Positions 1 through 7,597 of a DNA stretch of 64,000 nt are shown piece after piece (within the stretch, counting starts at the first letter, position 1; each line of letters begins with the position of its first letter). The translations under genes were made by a program, and so were the position numbers. The DNA lies in NCBI GenBank assembly GCA_964630705.1, contig CAZVZH010000001.1:1-64000 (forward strand), written 5' to 3'. A model generated the notes under the pieces. The model ran no database searches. It was not told the DNA's origin and worked only from the letters and a program-made list of their open reading frames with translations. The DNA comes from M3007 sp964630705. Lineage in GTDB: Bacteria > Bacteroidota > Bacteroidia > Chitinophagales > Saprospiraceae.

Positions 1-618
1 CTCACCACGGTAGGCTACGGCCACATCAGCCCAATGGGCTTGGGGGCGAATTTGGTCGCTTCCCTGGAATCGTTCACCGGGCTGTTGTCCTTCGCCCTGA
101 TCTCCGGCTTGCTCTACGGGCGCTTTTCGCGCCCCAAAGCTAAAATTGTGTTCAGCGAAAACCTGTTAGTGGCGCCCTACCGCGAAAACCGGGGCCTGAT
201 GTTCCGCATGGGCAATGCGCAAAAAAGCGAACTGATTGAATCGGAAGTGCAGGTGATTCTGGCGCTGAACCAGTTGGACGAAAGCGCCAACCCCGTTCGC
301 CGCTTCTACGGACTAAACCTGGAAATCTCTAAAATCTCCTTCTTTTCCTTGTCCTGGACGGTCGTGCACGAGATTTCCGAAGAAAGTCCGCTGTGGGGAT
401 TTTCCGCCCAGGACTTGGAGGAGTCCAACGCCGAATTTCTGGTTTTGTTAAAAGGCACCGACGAGGCCAACCAGCAAATGGTACACGCCCGCCGCTCGTA
501 CGTGGCCAAAGAAGTGGTGTGGAATGCCCGGTTTCAGCCGGTCATTTCCCGCAATGCCAAAGGTTTGCCGCAGGTGCTGATGCGGCAAATGGGGCGGTAC
601 GAGTCACTGGAGGATTAA
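1..618 (+). CDS. Inward-rectifier K+ channel (KirBac type), 3' part only
   Basis: The reading frame is open from base 1, so the 5' end lies outside the window. The visible part begins inside the pore: TTVGYG (visible residues 2-7) is the K+ selectivity filter. A hydrophobic inner helix (about residues 15-40) follows, then a cytoplasmic immunoglobulin-like domain of about 150 residues with the pattern of the Kir C-terminal domain (RNRGLMFR-like and LSWTVVHEI segments). That order is typical of prokaryotic inward rectifiers in the inner membrane and not of voltage-gated or MthK channels. The last 15 bases overlap the end of the convergent kdsB. The first two-transmembrane half cannot be judged. 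Confidence 0.88.
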   Translation, partial: LTTVGYGHISPMGLGANLVASLESFTGLLSFALISGLLYGRFSRPKAKIVFSENLLVAPYRENRGLMFRMGNAQKSELIESEVQVILALNQLDESANPVRRFYGLNLEISKISFFSLSWTVVHEISEESPLWGFSAQDLEESNAEFLVLLKGTDEANQQMVHARRSYVAKEVVWNARFQPVISRNAKGLPQVLMRQMGRYESLED

Positions 619-1341
619 GTCGAGCGCTGCCAGATCGTCCGGCGTGTCGATGCCGCGGGTTTCCAGGTGGGTTATTCCGGCGACGATCGGATAGCCGGCG
701 GCCAGCCAGCGCAATTGTTCGAGCGATTCGGCTAGTTCGAGTTGTCCGGGTTGAAGTTTGGATATCGCCAGGAGGGTCGGCCGGCGGAAGGCGTACAAGC
801 CGATGTGTTTGTAAAAAACGGCGTGTTGCAGCCATTCCGAAGGCTCCTGGCCGCGAACAAAGGGAATGGGTTGCCGGCTGAAATACAAGGCCTGACGGCG
901 GTCGCCGAGCGCCACTTTCACCAGGTTGGGATTAAACAACTGCTCCGGCTGTTCGATGCGTTTGGCCAGGGTGGCGATGTCGAAGCCGGGGTTGTCGAGC
1001 AGGGTTTCGGCCAGCAGGTCGATCTGTTCAGGCTGGATGAAGGGTTCGTCGCCCTGGATGTTGAGAATAATTTCCGCCTCCGGCATTTGTTCGGCAATTT
1101 CTGCGCAGCGGTCGGTGCCGGAAACGTGATCTGCGCGGGTCAGGAGCACGCGGCCGCCGAAGGCCTGCACGTGGTCGAAGATTCGTTGGTCATCGGTGGC
1201 TACTACGACGGTTTCCAGCAGGGAAGACGCCCGGGCTTGTTCGTACACCCGTTGGATCATGCTTTTCCCCTGAATCCTGACGAGCGGCTTGCCTGGGAAT
1301 CGAGTGGAGGCGAAACGCGCGGGAATAAGTCCTAAAATCAT
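604..1341 (-). CDS. kdsB: 3-deoxy-manno-octulosonate cytidylyltransferase (CMP-Kdo synthetase)
   Basis: Activates Kdo with CTP to CMP-Kdo for the lipopolysaccharide inner core, in the cytoplasm. The 245 residues match the family length. The N-terminal nucleotide-binding signature PARFASTRFPGKP lies at residues 7-19, ATDD at 48-51, SGTDR at 74-78 and the metal/CTP motif NIQGDEP at 94-100; a C-terminal DTPDDL-type motif (about 234) is also typical. The ATG is followed directly by the conserved ILGLIPAR, so the start is secure. It is a single gene read against the K+ channel, overlapping its tail by 15 bases. The start codon abuts the promoter element of the divergent LysM gene. Confidence 0.95.
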   Translation of the reverse strand: MILGLIPARFASTRFPGKPLVRIQGKSMIQRVYEQARASSLLETVVVATDDQRIFDHVQAFGGRVLLTRADHVSGTDRCAEIAEQMPEAEIILNIQGDEPFIQPEQIDLLAETLLDNPGFDIATLAKRIEQPEQLFNPNLVKVALGDRRQALYFSRQPIPFVRGQEPSEWLQHAVFYKHIGLYAFRRPTLLAISKLQPGQLELAESLEQLRWLAAGYPIVAGITHLETRGIDTPDDLAALDLILQ

Positions 1342-1348
1342 ATTTTTG
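1341..1348 (+). promoter_or_regulatory. Bacteroidota -7 element (TATTTTTG) for the LysM gene
   Basis: Exact match to TAnnTTTG, 20 bases before the ATG at 1369. It abuts the start codon of divergent kdsB. Confidence 0.6.
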
Positions 1349-1368
1349 CCCTAAAGATTGAGAAAACT

Positions 1369-2217
1369 ATGTACAAACTTTTGCCCCTTTTACTCCCGCT
1401 GGCCATTTCCTGGCCGGCGCCGGCATTTCCCCAAAACAGCGCCGAAACGCGGCTGCTGGAACCCACCGACAGTTTGCTGCTCACCGTGGAATCGGGCGTA
1501 AAAACCATCCACCACCTGGTAAAACCGAAGCAAACGCTGTTCTCCCTGTCGCGGTTTTACGGCCTGAGCCTCCAGGAGATTTACGAGCTCCATCCGGAGT
1601 TCCAAACCGATCCGGTCCTGAAAACAGGGGCGCTGATCAGCATCCCCATACCCAACCGGGCGATCCGGCGGTACAAAGGTAAAACCTTCAAGGCGGCCAA
1701 ATTCGCGCCGATTTACTATGTGGTGCAGGCGGGCGATAATTTGTTTCAGATCAGCAAGCGCTATTTCGATATGCCGGTCGATTCTGTGATCGCCCGCAAC
1801 GGCCTGAAAAGCCAAAGTATCCATCCCGGGCAACTGCTGCACGTGGGTTGGATCGGCCTGGAAGGTATCCGCGCGGAGTGGCGCGGTTCGATTGCCCCGG
1901 TAAGCGGCGGCATGCACCAGCAGCAATTTGAAGAAGGGAAAAAACACCGCAAGGAAGTGGTGTCGCAAGGGGTGTGTTTTTGGCAGCGCGACAGCAATGA
2001 AAAAGGCGATTTGTATGCGCTGCACCGCGAGGCCGCCATCGGAACGGTGATTGCCGTCACCAATCCCATGAGCCGCAAAACGGTGTACGCCAGGGTCATC
2101 GGCCGTATTCCTTCGGGCTATGAAAGCAATGTCGAAGTGGTGCTTTCGCCCGCCGCTGCCCGCCAGATCGGCGCCCGCGACCCGCAATTTTTTGTAAAAC
2201 TTCGGTTCTTGCGCTAA
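1369..2217 (+). CDS. Secreted LysM-repeat protein with a C-terminal double-psi barrel-like domain
   Basis: Probable periplasmic or surface peptidoglycan-binding protein. A signal peptide (residues 1-21, cleavage near PAFPQ) is followed by two LysM domains, about residues 48-92 (IHHLVKPKQTLFSLSRFYG) and 117-159 (YYVVQAGDNLFQISKRYF). The C-terminal part (about 200-282; IGTVIAVTNPMSRKTVYARV, then GYESNVEVVLSP) resembles the RlpA-like double-psi beta barrel often fused to LysM in Bacteroidota. No clear catalytic Asp/His set was identified, so enzymatic activity is not claimed. It has its own promoter and ends 67 bases before the next gene. Confidence 0.75.
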   Translation: MYKLLPLLLPLAISWPAPAFPQNSAETRLLEPTDSLLLTVESGVKTIHHLVKPKQTLFSLSRFYGLSLQEIYELHPEFQTDPVLKTGALISIPIPNRAIRRYKGKTFKAAKFAPIYYVVQAGDNLFQISKRYFDMPVDSVIARNGLKSQSIHPGQLLHVGWIGLEGIRAEWRGSIAPVSGGMHQQQFEEGKKHRKEVVSQGVCFWQRDSNEKGDLYALHREAAIGTVIAVTNPMSRKTVYARVIGRIPSGYESNVEVVLSPAAARQIGARDPQFFVKLRFLR

Positions 2218-2235
2218 GGCGTTCCTTAGCGGTGT

Positions 2236-2243
2236 TATTTTTG
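2236..2243 (+). promoter_or_regulatory. Bacteroidota -7 element (TATTTTTG) before the lipoprotein-ribH operon
   Basis: Exact TAnnTTTG match 41 bases before the ATG at 2285, in the gap after the LysM gene. Confidence 0.6.
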
Positions 2244-2284
2244 CGCCCGCTCCCATGAGCGGTAGGTACAACTAAACTTTTTAC

Positions 2285-3094
2285 ATGAAAAAAATACTTC
2301 TCTTTTCGGGCTTGCTGGCCTGGTTTTTCAGCGCCTGCCAATCCGACCCATCCAAAAACAGCGCCGCCGCTGAAAGCACTTTTGCCAGCCCGGTACTGCT
2401 CGCCGGCCATTGGATCGATCTCGATTTTTGCAGCCGGGCCAATCAGTACGGCTCGGTGTTGGGCGCGATGAACAATGCACATCAGCCTTATGCCTATGCT
2501 ATTTCCTTCGACCCCAACAAACCCGACAGCGCTATTTGTCACAACGGCATCGAAAGCTGGGCCTTGCCGGTCAAATTTAAAAACGACACCCTCGAGTTGA
2601 GCGGCGCCCGCCCGGGCAAGTCGGTTTTCCTGGTGTACCATTCCCAGGGCGATAAATCGATGACGATGTTCGACGGCACTTCCGGCCCGATGAAAATGGA
2701 CAAGTTTATCAAATCGGGCGCCAATGCCCGCGATGGCCTGACGGCTTTTACCACGGCGTTGAACCACAACCTGTTCAGCGGTATTTTCATACCGGTCGGC
2801 AGCAATGACACCCTTCAACTGACCCCGGGCGGCTTTATTCTGAACTGGAAAGACTACGACCGTTTTTCGGTTTGCGCCGCCGGCGATTGCTTTGTGGCCG
2901 AGGACGCGATCGACGTGATCACGCTGTCGAAGTCGAAAGTGGAAGGTTCGGAGCGGATGTTCGGCTTTCGGTACAATGGCGCCAACGATACGCTGCGCAT
3001 GTACCATTTGGAAAACACCAATCCGAATGAAAAAGGCGCCTATGCCGTTCGGAATGTTGCTTACACCTTTTTCCGTAAACCCGCCGAACGCTAA
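2285..3094 (+). CDS. Uncharacterised lipoprotein upstream of ribH
   Basis: Not recognised as a named family. MKK plus a hydrophobic stretch ends in the lipobox FSAC (Cys18), so it is probably an outer-membrane or periplasmic lipoprotein of 269 residues. The mature part is beta-rich with two similar halves, each holding a short 'NDTL.L' segment (LKFKNDTLELSG and GSNDTLQLTPG), which suggests a duplicated lipocalin-like or small barrel domain. It ends 3 bases before ribH and is probably first in the lipoprotein-ribH-MBL operon. The link to riboflavin synthesis is positional only. Confidence 0.7.
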   Translation: MKKILLFSGLLAWFFSACQSDPSKNSAAAESTFASPVLLAGHWIDLDFCSRANQYGSVLGAMNNAHQPYAYAISFDPNKPDSAICHNGIESWALPVKFKNDTLELSGARPGKSVFLVYHSQGDKSMTMFDGTSGPMKMDKFIKSGANARDGLTAFTTALNHNLFSGIFIPVGSNDTLQLTPGGFILNWKDYDRFSVCAAGDCFVAEDAIDVITLSKSKVEGSERMFGFRYNGANDTLRMYHLENTNPNEKGAYAVRNVAYTFFRKPAER

Positions 3095-3097
3095 GCC

Positions 3098-3613
3098 ATG
3101 GCCAGCGCTTTAAAAAATCTGTCGGAATACGATGCCGGCAATGTGCCCGACGCTTCCGCCTGTAGTTTCGGCATCGTGGTGGCGGAATGGAACGCCGCCA
3201 TCACGCACGCCTTGTACGAAGGCTGCTACGAAACCTTGCTGCAGCACGGCGCCAAAGCGGAGAACATCCACACCATTCAGGTGCCAGGCTCCTTCGAATT
3301 GCCGGCCGGCGCGCGCTTGTTGCATGGGCGGAAAAACCCCGACGCGGTCATTTGCCTGGGCTGCGTGATCAAAGGCGAAACCAACCACAACGAGTACATC
3401 AACCAGGCGGTGGCCAACGGCCTGGTCAACCTGAGCATCGCAACGGGAAAACCCTTTATTTTCGGGGTGCTCACGCCCAACGACGAAGTGCAGGCGCTCG
3501 AACGGGCCGGCGGTAAACACGGAAACAAAGGCGTGGAAGCGGCCGTTACGGCTATCCGCATGGCTGCCCTGAAACGCGAACTGACCGAACCTGGAAAAAA
3601 AATCGGCTTCTGA
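3098..3613 (+). CDS. ribH: 6,7-dimethyl-8-ribityllumazine synthase
   Basis: Condenses 5-amino-6-ribitylamino-uracil with 3,4-dihydroxy-2-butanone 4-phosphate, the penultimate step of riboflavin synthesis. The 171 residues carry the substrate-binding FGIVVAEWN (24-32), PGSFELP (63-69) and KGETNHNEYI (92-101; catalytic His97), then FGVLTPN, all standard for the icosahedral family. The first 20 residues form an extra N-terminal tail of the usual Bacteroidota length. It sits 3 bases after the lipoprotein and 5 bases before the MBL hydrolase. No FMN riboswitch is visible upstream. Confidence 0.95.
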   Translation: MASALKNLSEYDAGNVPDASACSFGIVVAEWNAAITHALYEGCYETLLQHGAKAENIHTIQVPGSFELPAGARLLHGRKNPDAVICLGCVIKGETNHNEYINQAVANGLVNLSIATGKPFIFGVLTPNDEVQALERAGGKHGNKGVEAAVTAIRMAALKRELTEPGKKIGF

Positions 3614-3618
3614 CCATC

Positions 3619-4476
3619 ATGCTGAAAATCACACCGATCCATACGGGTTATTTAAAACTCGACGGCGGCGCCATGTTCGGCGTCGTGCCCCGGCGCATGT
3701 GGGAACAACTGAATCCGCCGGATGGGAACAACATGTGCAGCTGGGCCATGCGCGCCTTGCTGGTGGAAACGGGCAGCCGTAAAATCCTGATCGACACCGG
3801 TATCGGAAACAAGCAGGACGACAAGTTTCGCGCGCATTTTGAACCCTTCGGCGCCGAAAACCTGTTCGACTCCCTGGCCGCTGCCGGCTGCTCGCGGGAG
3901 GCGGTTACCGATGTTTTTCTGACCCACCTGCATTTCGACCATTGCGGCGGCGCATTGTGGAAAAACCCGGAAACCGGCGCCGTCGAGTTTAGTTTTCCCA
4001 ATGCGGTGTACTGGTCGAATGCAGCGCATTACGCCTGGGCCAGCCAGCCGAACATGAAAGAAAAGGCTTCGTTTTTGCCCGAAAACTTTCAGCCCTTGAT
4101 GGCGGCTGGCAGGTTGCAGTTTGTAGACGTCCGGCAAAATGTGGAATTCGTCCCAGGCTTTCAGGTGCGGTTTTTCTACGGCCACACAGAAGCCATGATG
4201 GCGCCGGTGCTGCAAACGGAAAAAGGTAAAATCCTGTATTGCGCCGACACTATCCCGTCGCAGTGGCACCTGGGTTTGCCCTACATCATGGCTTATGACG
4301 TGCGCCCCTTGCTATCGCTGGAGGAAAAAACGGCCTTGTTGAAGGAAGCGCTGGACGAGCAAATGCTGCTGTTTCTGGAACACGACCCACTGGTGGAAGC
4401 CTGCCGCGTTCAGACGGATGCCAAGGGCCGGGTTGCACTGGGCGCCGCCGGCCCGCTCAGTGCACTTTGTGACTAA
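3619..4476 (+). CDS. MBL-fold metallo-hydrolase
   Basis: Metallo-beta-lactamase fold hydrolase of 285 residues, cytoplasmic (no signal peptide). The zinc motif HxHxDH is present as THLHFDH (102-108), with a later GHTEAM histidine, the bridging aspartate in YCADTIPS and a C-terminal LEHDP. The layout is that of the YtnP/lactonase-like group; the substrate cannot be read from the sequence. It is third in the operon, 5 bases after ribH. Its last 20 bases overlap the end of the convergent small lipoprotein gene. Confidence 0.85.
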   Translation: MLKITPIHTGYLKLDGGAMFGVVPRRMWEQLNPPDGNNMCSWAMRALLVETGSRKILIDTGIGNKQDDKFRAHFEPFGAENLFDSLAAAGCSREAVTDVFLTHLHFDHCGGALWKNPETGAVEFSFPNAVYWSNAAHYAWASQPNMKEKASFLPENFQPLMAAGRLQFVDVRQNVEFVPGFQVRFFYGHTEAMMAPVLQTEKGKILYCADTIPSQWHLGLPYIMAYDVRPLLSLEEKTALLKEALDEQMLLFLEHDPLVEACRVQTDAKGRVALGAAGPLSALCD

Positions 4477-4849
4477 GCCGGGCAAAAAACAACACTTGCA
4501 CCGCATCGCCTTGGCGCATCTCAATTTTCAACGAATCCGCCGAAACGTGCAAAACTTTGAGTCGGTGTTCCTGGGCCGGTTGCGCAGTGGTGTCGCGCAG
4601 AAACAAATAGGCGGCATTCAGCCGGTAGGCGCCGCTTTCGAGGTACTGCCCCTGGCTTCGAAACTGGTAGCCGCCGTTTGCATCCAAATCCAGGGCCACA
4701 GCATCCAGCGGCGCCTGGTGCGTTTTACCGTTTTCATAAAAAGCCACGGCTTGCCAGTGGCCAACCAACAAATTTTTATCCGGCGTGCAGGCCGTTTGCC
4801 CGGCACACCAAAACAAAGCTAAATACCCGATGCGGAACAAGTTTTTCAT
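4457..4849 (-). CDS. Small lipocalin-like lipoprotein
   Basis: About 130 residues. The start at 4849 (MKNLFRIGY) gives a good lipoprotein signal ending in QTAC. The mature part opens with LLVGHWQAVAFYENGK and continues as alternating short strands (YQFRSQGQYLESGAYRL), typical of the 'lipocalin-like' lipoproteins common in Bacteroidota. A -7 element (TAATTTTG on the minus strand) only 10 bases upstream implies a very short leader and argues against the in-frame ATG at 4861. Function unknown. It faces the OmpA lipoprotein gene almost head to head. Confidence 0.6.
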   Translation of the reverse strand: MKNLFRIGYLALFWCAGQTACTPDKNLLVGHWQAVAFYENGKTHQAPLDAVALDLDANGGYQFRSQGQYLESGAYRLNAAYLFLRDTTAQPAQEHRLKVLHVSADSLKIEMRQGDAVQVLFFARLSHKVH

Positions 4850-4850
4850 G

Positions 4851-5729
4851 ATGCCCGACAAAATTATGCTGAATCACACGCTCCTTGGCAGCGCACTCCT
4901 GGTAATTTTATTTGGCGCTTGCGTGCCGGCAAAAAAATACCGGGCCGAATTGTCTGGTCGCGAAAAATGCGAAGCCAGAGAACAAGTATTGGTCCGGGAA
5001 GTGCTCGACCGGCGCAAAGAAACAGCCGACTTGGTCCGGCAGGTCGGCGACTTGAATCGAACGATCGGTATGCAGGACGCCGAGTTGCGCGACCTGAAAA
5101 TCGAATTGACTTCCCGCACCCAGCAAATGGGCGAATCCTCGTCCAAATTGGTCACTGAAAAAGCCCGGTTGGAACGCGATTTGGCCGGCGTTTCCGCCCA
5201 ACTTGAAAAGCGGCAAGCCTTGATCCAATCGGTATCCAGCGCTCAGAAAAGCCGCGCGTCGATTTTGGCGACGTTGAAAAGCACCCTCGCCCGCGATTAT
5301 TCCGCCAGCAGCGGATATGACCTTGAAGTTGGCGCCGAGGCGGTATTGCTGACCCTTCCCGACGCCGCTATTTTTGATAAAAACGGCGCAGCAGTGAGCG
5401 CCGCCGGGGTGAAAGCCTTGCAAGCCCTGGCTGCTTTGCTCAGCAGCCGGCCCGAGCTGGATGTAGAGGTGCAAGCCTATACCGACAACACTGTGCCCCG
5501 AGGTTTGAAAAACGCGGACGATACCTGGGACTGGAGTTTGATGCGGGCTACCAATATCGTTCGGGTGCTGATTCGGGAGTTTAATGTGAACGCCAATCAG
5601 CTGACGCCGGTCGGGAAAGGCGAGTTCTATCCGCTGGCATCCAATGAAACGGCCGACGGCCGGCAGAGAAACCGCCGCACCGTGCTGGTCATTTATCCTA
5701 CCTTGCCCAAGGTGCCCGAAATTGAATAA
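4851..5729 (+). CDS. OmpA-family lipoprotein with coiled-coil stalk
   Basis: Likely links outer membrane and peptidoglycan. A lipoprotein signal ends in LFGAC (Cys24 from this start). A heptad-rich coiled coil follows (about residues 35-130, rich in E/R/L), then an OmpA C-terminal domain (about 165-275) with the peptidoglycan-binding VEVQAYTDN and NRRTVLVI segments. In-frame ATGs at 4785, 4830, 4851 and 4866 are possible; 4851 was chosen because it gives a normal charged n-region and avoids most of the divergent gene. It ends 5 bases before the LuxC-type reductase. Confidence 0.8.
   Translation: MPDKIMLNHTLLGSALLVILFGACVPAKKYRAELSGREKCEAREQVLVREVLDRRKETADLVRQVGDLNRTIGMQDAELRDLKIELTSRTQQMGESSSKLVTEKARLERDLAGVSAQLEKRQALIQSVSSAQKSRASILATLKSTLARDYSASSGYDLEVGAEAVLLTLPDAAIFDKNGAAVSAAGVKALQALAALLSSRPELDVEVQAYTDNTVPRGLKNADDTWDWSLMRATNIVRVLIREFNVNANQLTPVGKGEFYPLASNETADGRQRNRRTVLVIYPTLPKVPEIE
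4859..4866 (-). promoter_or_regulatory. Bacteroidota -7 element (TAATTTTG on minus strand)
   Basis: Exact TAnnTTTG match just before the minus-strand ATG at 4849. It lies inside the start region of the divergent OmpA lipoprotein gene. Confidence 0.5.
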
Positions 5730-5734
5730 CTGCC

Positions 5735-6772
5735 GTGAACAGAATAGAACGCATCGAACTGCTGGCCGAACTGGGCGCATATCTCCGGGAAGAACCCGAT
5801 GAGGCGCTGCAAGGCGTCCAGGCCCAGGCCTACGCTGAAAACCGCTGGTTTACGCCGGAAAATACGAGCCGCGCCCTGGCAGCGCTTGCCACCGCTTTTT
5901 TGGACCGGGAAAAACTGCAATCCTGGCTGGCTGCCTATCCTTTGCCCGACCTTCCGCATCCGGATAAAACCATCGGTTTGGTAATGGCGGGCAATATTCC
6001 CCTGGTTGGTTTCCACGATTGGTTGTGTGTGTTTGCCGCCGGACAGCGCGCCCGGGTAAAGTTGTCGGAGAAGGACCGGCTGCTGCTGCCTTTTCTGGTC
6101 GGCAAACTGGGAGAATGGGCTTTCGAATCCTGGGAGTACACCGAGTTTTTGAGCGAAGGGGACAAACTGCAAGGTTTCGACGCTGTGATCGCCACCGGCA
6201 GCAACAATACCGCGCGCTATTTCGAGCAGTATTTCGGCAAATACCGGCACCTGATCCGCCGCAACCGCAACGCGGTGGCCGTGCTGAGCGGCTCGGAATC
6301 GAGGGCAGATTTATACGCACTCGGGCAGGATATTTTCAGCTACTTCGGCCTGGGCTGCCGGAATGTGAGTAAAATTTATGTGCCCGAAGGGTATGATTTT
6401 ACAGCCTTGCTGGAGGCCTTGCACGAATTCCGGGAACTGATCCACCACGACAAGTACAAAAACAACTTCGATTACACCCTCACCTTGTTTATTCTGAACC
6501 AAACGCCCTATCTGCACAACGACTGCCTCTTGTTGCGGGAAGCGGAGGCGCTGCAAGCCCGCATCGCCTCAGTGCATTACGCTTTTTATTCCGACCTGGC
6601 AGCCTTGGAAGCGGAACTGGAGCGCCGCCGACCGGAAATTCAATGCGTCGTCAGCCAATTGGCGCTCCTGAACTGGACTCCGGTGCCGCCGGGCCAATCG
6701 CAAACACCCGGCCTGCACGACTATGCGGACGGGGTGGACGTGATGGACTTTTTAGCCAAACTAAATTCCTGA
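5735..6772 (+). CDS. Acyl-CoA reductase (LuxC family)
   Basis: NAD(P)H-dependent reduction of a fatty acyl-CoA or acyl-enzyme to the aldehyde. The 345 residues show the shortened Bacteroidota form of LuxC (proteobacterial LuxC is about 480). The aldehyde-dehydrogenase-like features are IGLVMAGNIPLVGFHD (80-95), IATGSNNTARYF (152-163) and the catalytic Cys208 in YFGLGCRNVSKIYVP. No LuxE, LuxD or luciferase gene is nearby, so this is a housekeeping aldehyde-forming enzyme and not bioluminescence. It is tightly coupled to OmpA (5 bases) and trmD (2 bases). Confidence 0.88.
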   Translation: MNRIERIELLAELGAYLREEPDEALQGVQAQAYAENRWFTPENTSRALAALATAFLDREKLQSWLAAYPLPDLPHPDKTIGLVMAGNIPLVGFHDWLCVFAAGQRARVKLSEKDRLLLPFLVGKLGEWAFESWEYTEFLSEGDKLQGFDAVIATGSNNTARYFEQYFGKYRHLIRRNRNAVAVLSGSESRADLYALGQDIFSYFGLGCRNVSKIYVPEGYDFTALLEALHEFRELIHHDKYKNNFDYTLTLFILNQTPYLHNDCLLLREAEALQARIASVHYAFYSDLAALEAELERRRPEIQCVVSQLALLNWTPVPPGQSQTPGLHDYADGVDVMDFLAKLNS

Positions 6773-6774
6773 AC

Positions 6775-7482
6775 ATGCGCATCGATATCATCACCGTTTT
6801 GCCGGAATTGCTGGAAAGCCCGCTGAACCACTCCATCCTGAAACGGGCGCAGCAAAAAGGCGTGCTGGAAGTGCAGGTGCATGCGTTGCGCGAATACGCT
6901 GCGGGCAAACACAAACAGGTAGACGACTATCCTTTTGGCGGCGGGGCAGGTATGGTGATGAAAGTGGAGCCGATTGCCGCTTGCATCGAAGCATTAAAAA
7001 GCCAGCGCGCGTACGACCAGGTCATTTACACCAGTCCCGATGGGCAGCGCCTCGATCAGGGCTTGTGCAACCGGCTGTCGCTGAGCGGCAATCTGATCAT
7101 CCTTTGCGGGCATTACAAAGGCATCGACGAGCGCATCCGCGAAAAATATATTACCCTGGAAATCAGCATTGGCGACTATGTGCTTTCCGGCGGCGAACTG
7201 GCGGCTGCCGTGCTGGTAGATGCCCTGGGAAGGCTGCTGCCGGGGGTGCTGAACGACGAAACCTCCGCCTTGTTCGATAGTTTTCAGGACGACCTGCTCG
7301 CGCCGCCGGTGTATACCCGCCCGGCGGTTTGGCAAGATATGGCGGTGCCGGAAGTGCTGCTCTCCGGCAACGACAAACGGATCGACGAGTGGCGGCACGA
7401 ACAAAGCCTGGAACGCACGAAAACACGCCGGCCGGATTTGTTTCAAAAATACCTGGGCATGCAGGACGATATGGGCGAATGA
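6775..7482 (+). CDS. trmD: tRNA (guanine-37-N1)-methyltransferase
   Basis: SPOUT-class methyltransferase that makes m1G37 in tRNAs reading CNN codons and so prevents +1 frameshifting. Start set at ATG 6775 (MRIDIITVLPE), the universally conserved N-terminus, 2 bases after the LuxC stop; the frame is open further upstream but inside that gene. 235 residues. Diagnostic motifs are DYPFGGGAGMVMK (51-63), the knot segments LCGHYKGIDER (110-120) and ISIGDYVLSGGE (130-141), and the C-terminal RTKTRRPDL. It is not beside rimM/rplS here, a rearrangement of the common gene order. Confidence 0.96.
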   Translation: MRIDIITVLPELLESPLNHSILKRAQQKGVLEVQVHALREYAAGKHKQVDDYPFGGGAGMVMKVEPIAACIEALKSQRAYDQVIYTSPDGQRLDQGLCNRLSLSGNLIILCGHYKGIDERIREKYITLEISIGDYVLSGGELAAAVLVDALGRLLPGVLNDETSALFDSFQDDLLAPPVYTRPAVWQDMAVPEVLLSGNDKRIDEWRHEQSLERTKTRRPDLFQKYLGMQDDMGE

Positions 7483-7551
7483 TCCTGAAATCTTTGGCGG
7501 CACGCGGTATAAGATCGTTACGGGTTATTGTTTTTTAAAAATAAAATGTTT

Positions 7552-7559
7552 TAAATTTG
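7552..7559 (+). promoter_or_regulatory. Bacteroidota -7 element (TAAATTTG) for the zinc-ribbon gene
   Basis: Exact TAnnTTTG in a 115-base AT-rich gap after trmD, 39 bases before the ATG at 7598. Confidence 0.6.
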
Positions 7560-7597
7560 CAGTGAATTAAACAACTGATGTTTTAAAAGCGCTGCAC

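Noticed and set aside
604..1341. Plus-strand frames 393-881 and 742-1335 overlapping kdsB
   Set aside because: Low-complexity arginine-rich translations with no family features; kdsB on the minus strand is certain.
5735..6772. Bioluminescence operon, because of LuxC
   Set aside because: No luxA, luxB, luxD or luxE is present; shortened LuxC-type acyl-CoA reductases are ordinary in Bacteroidota.
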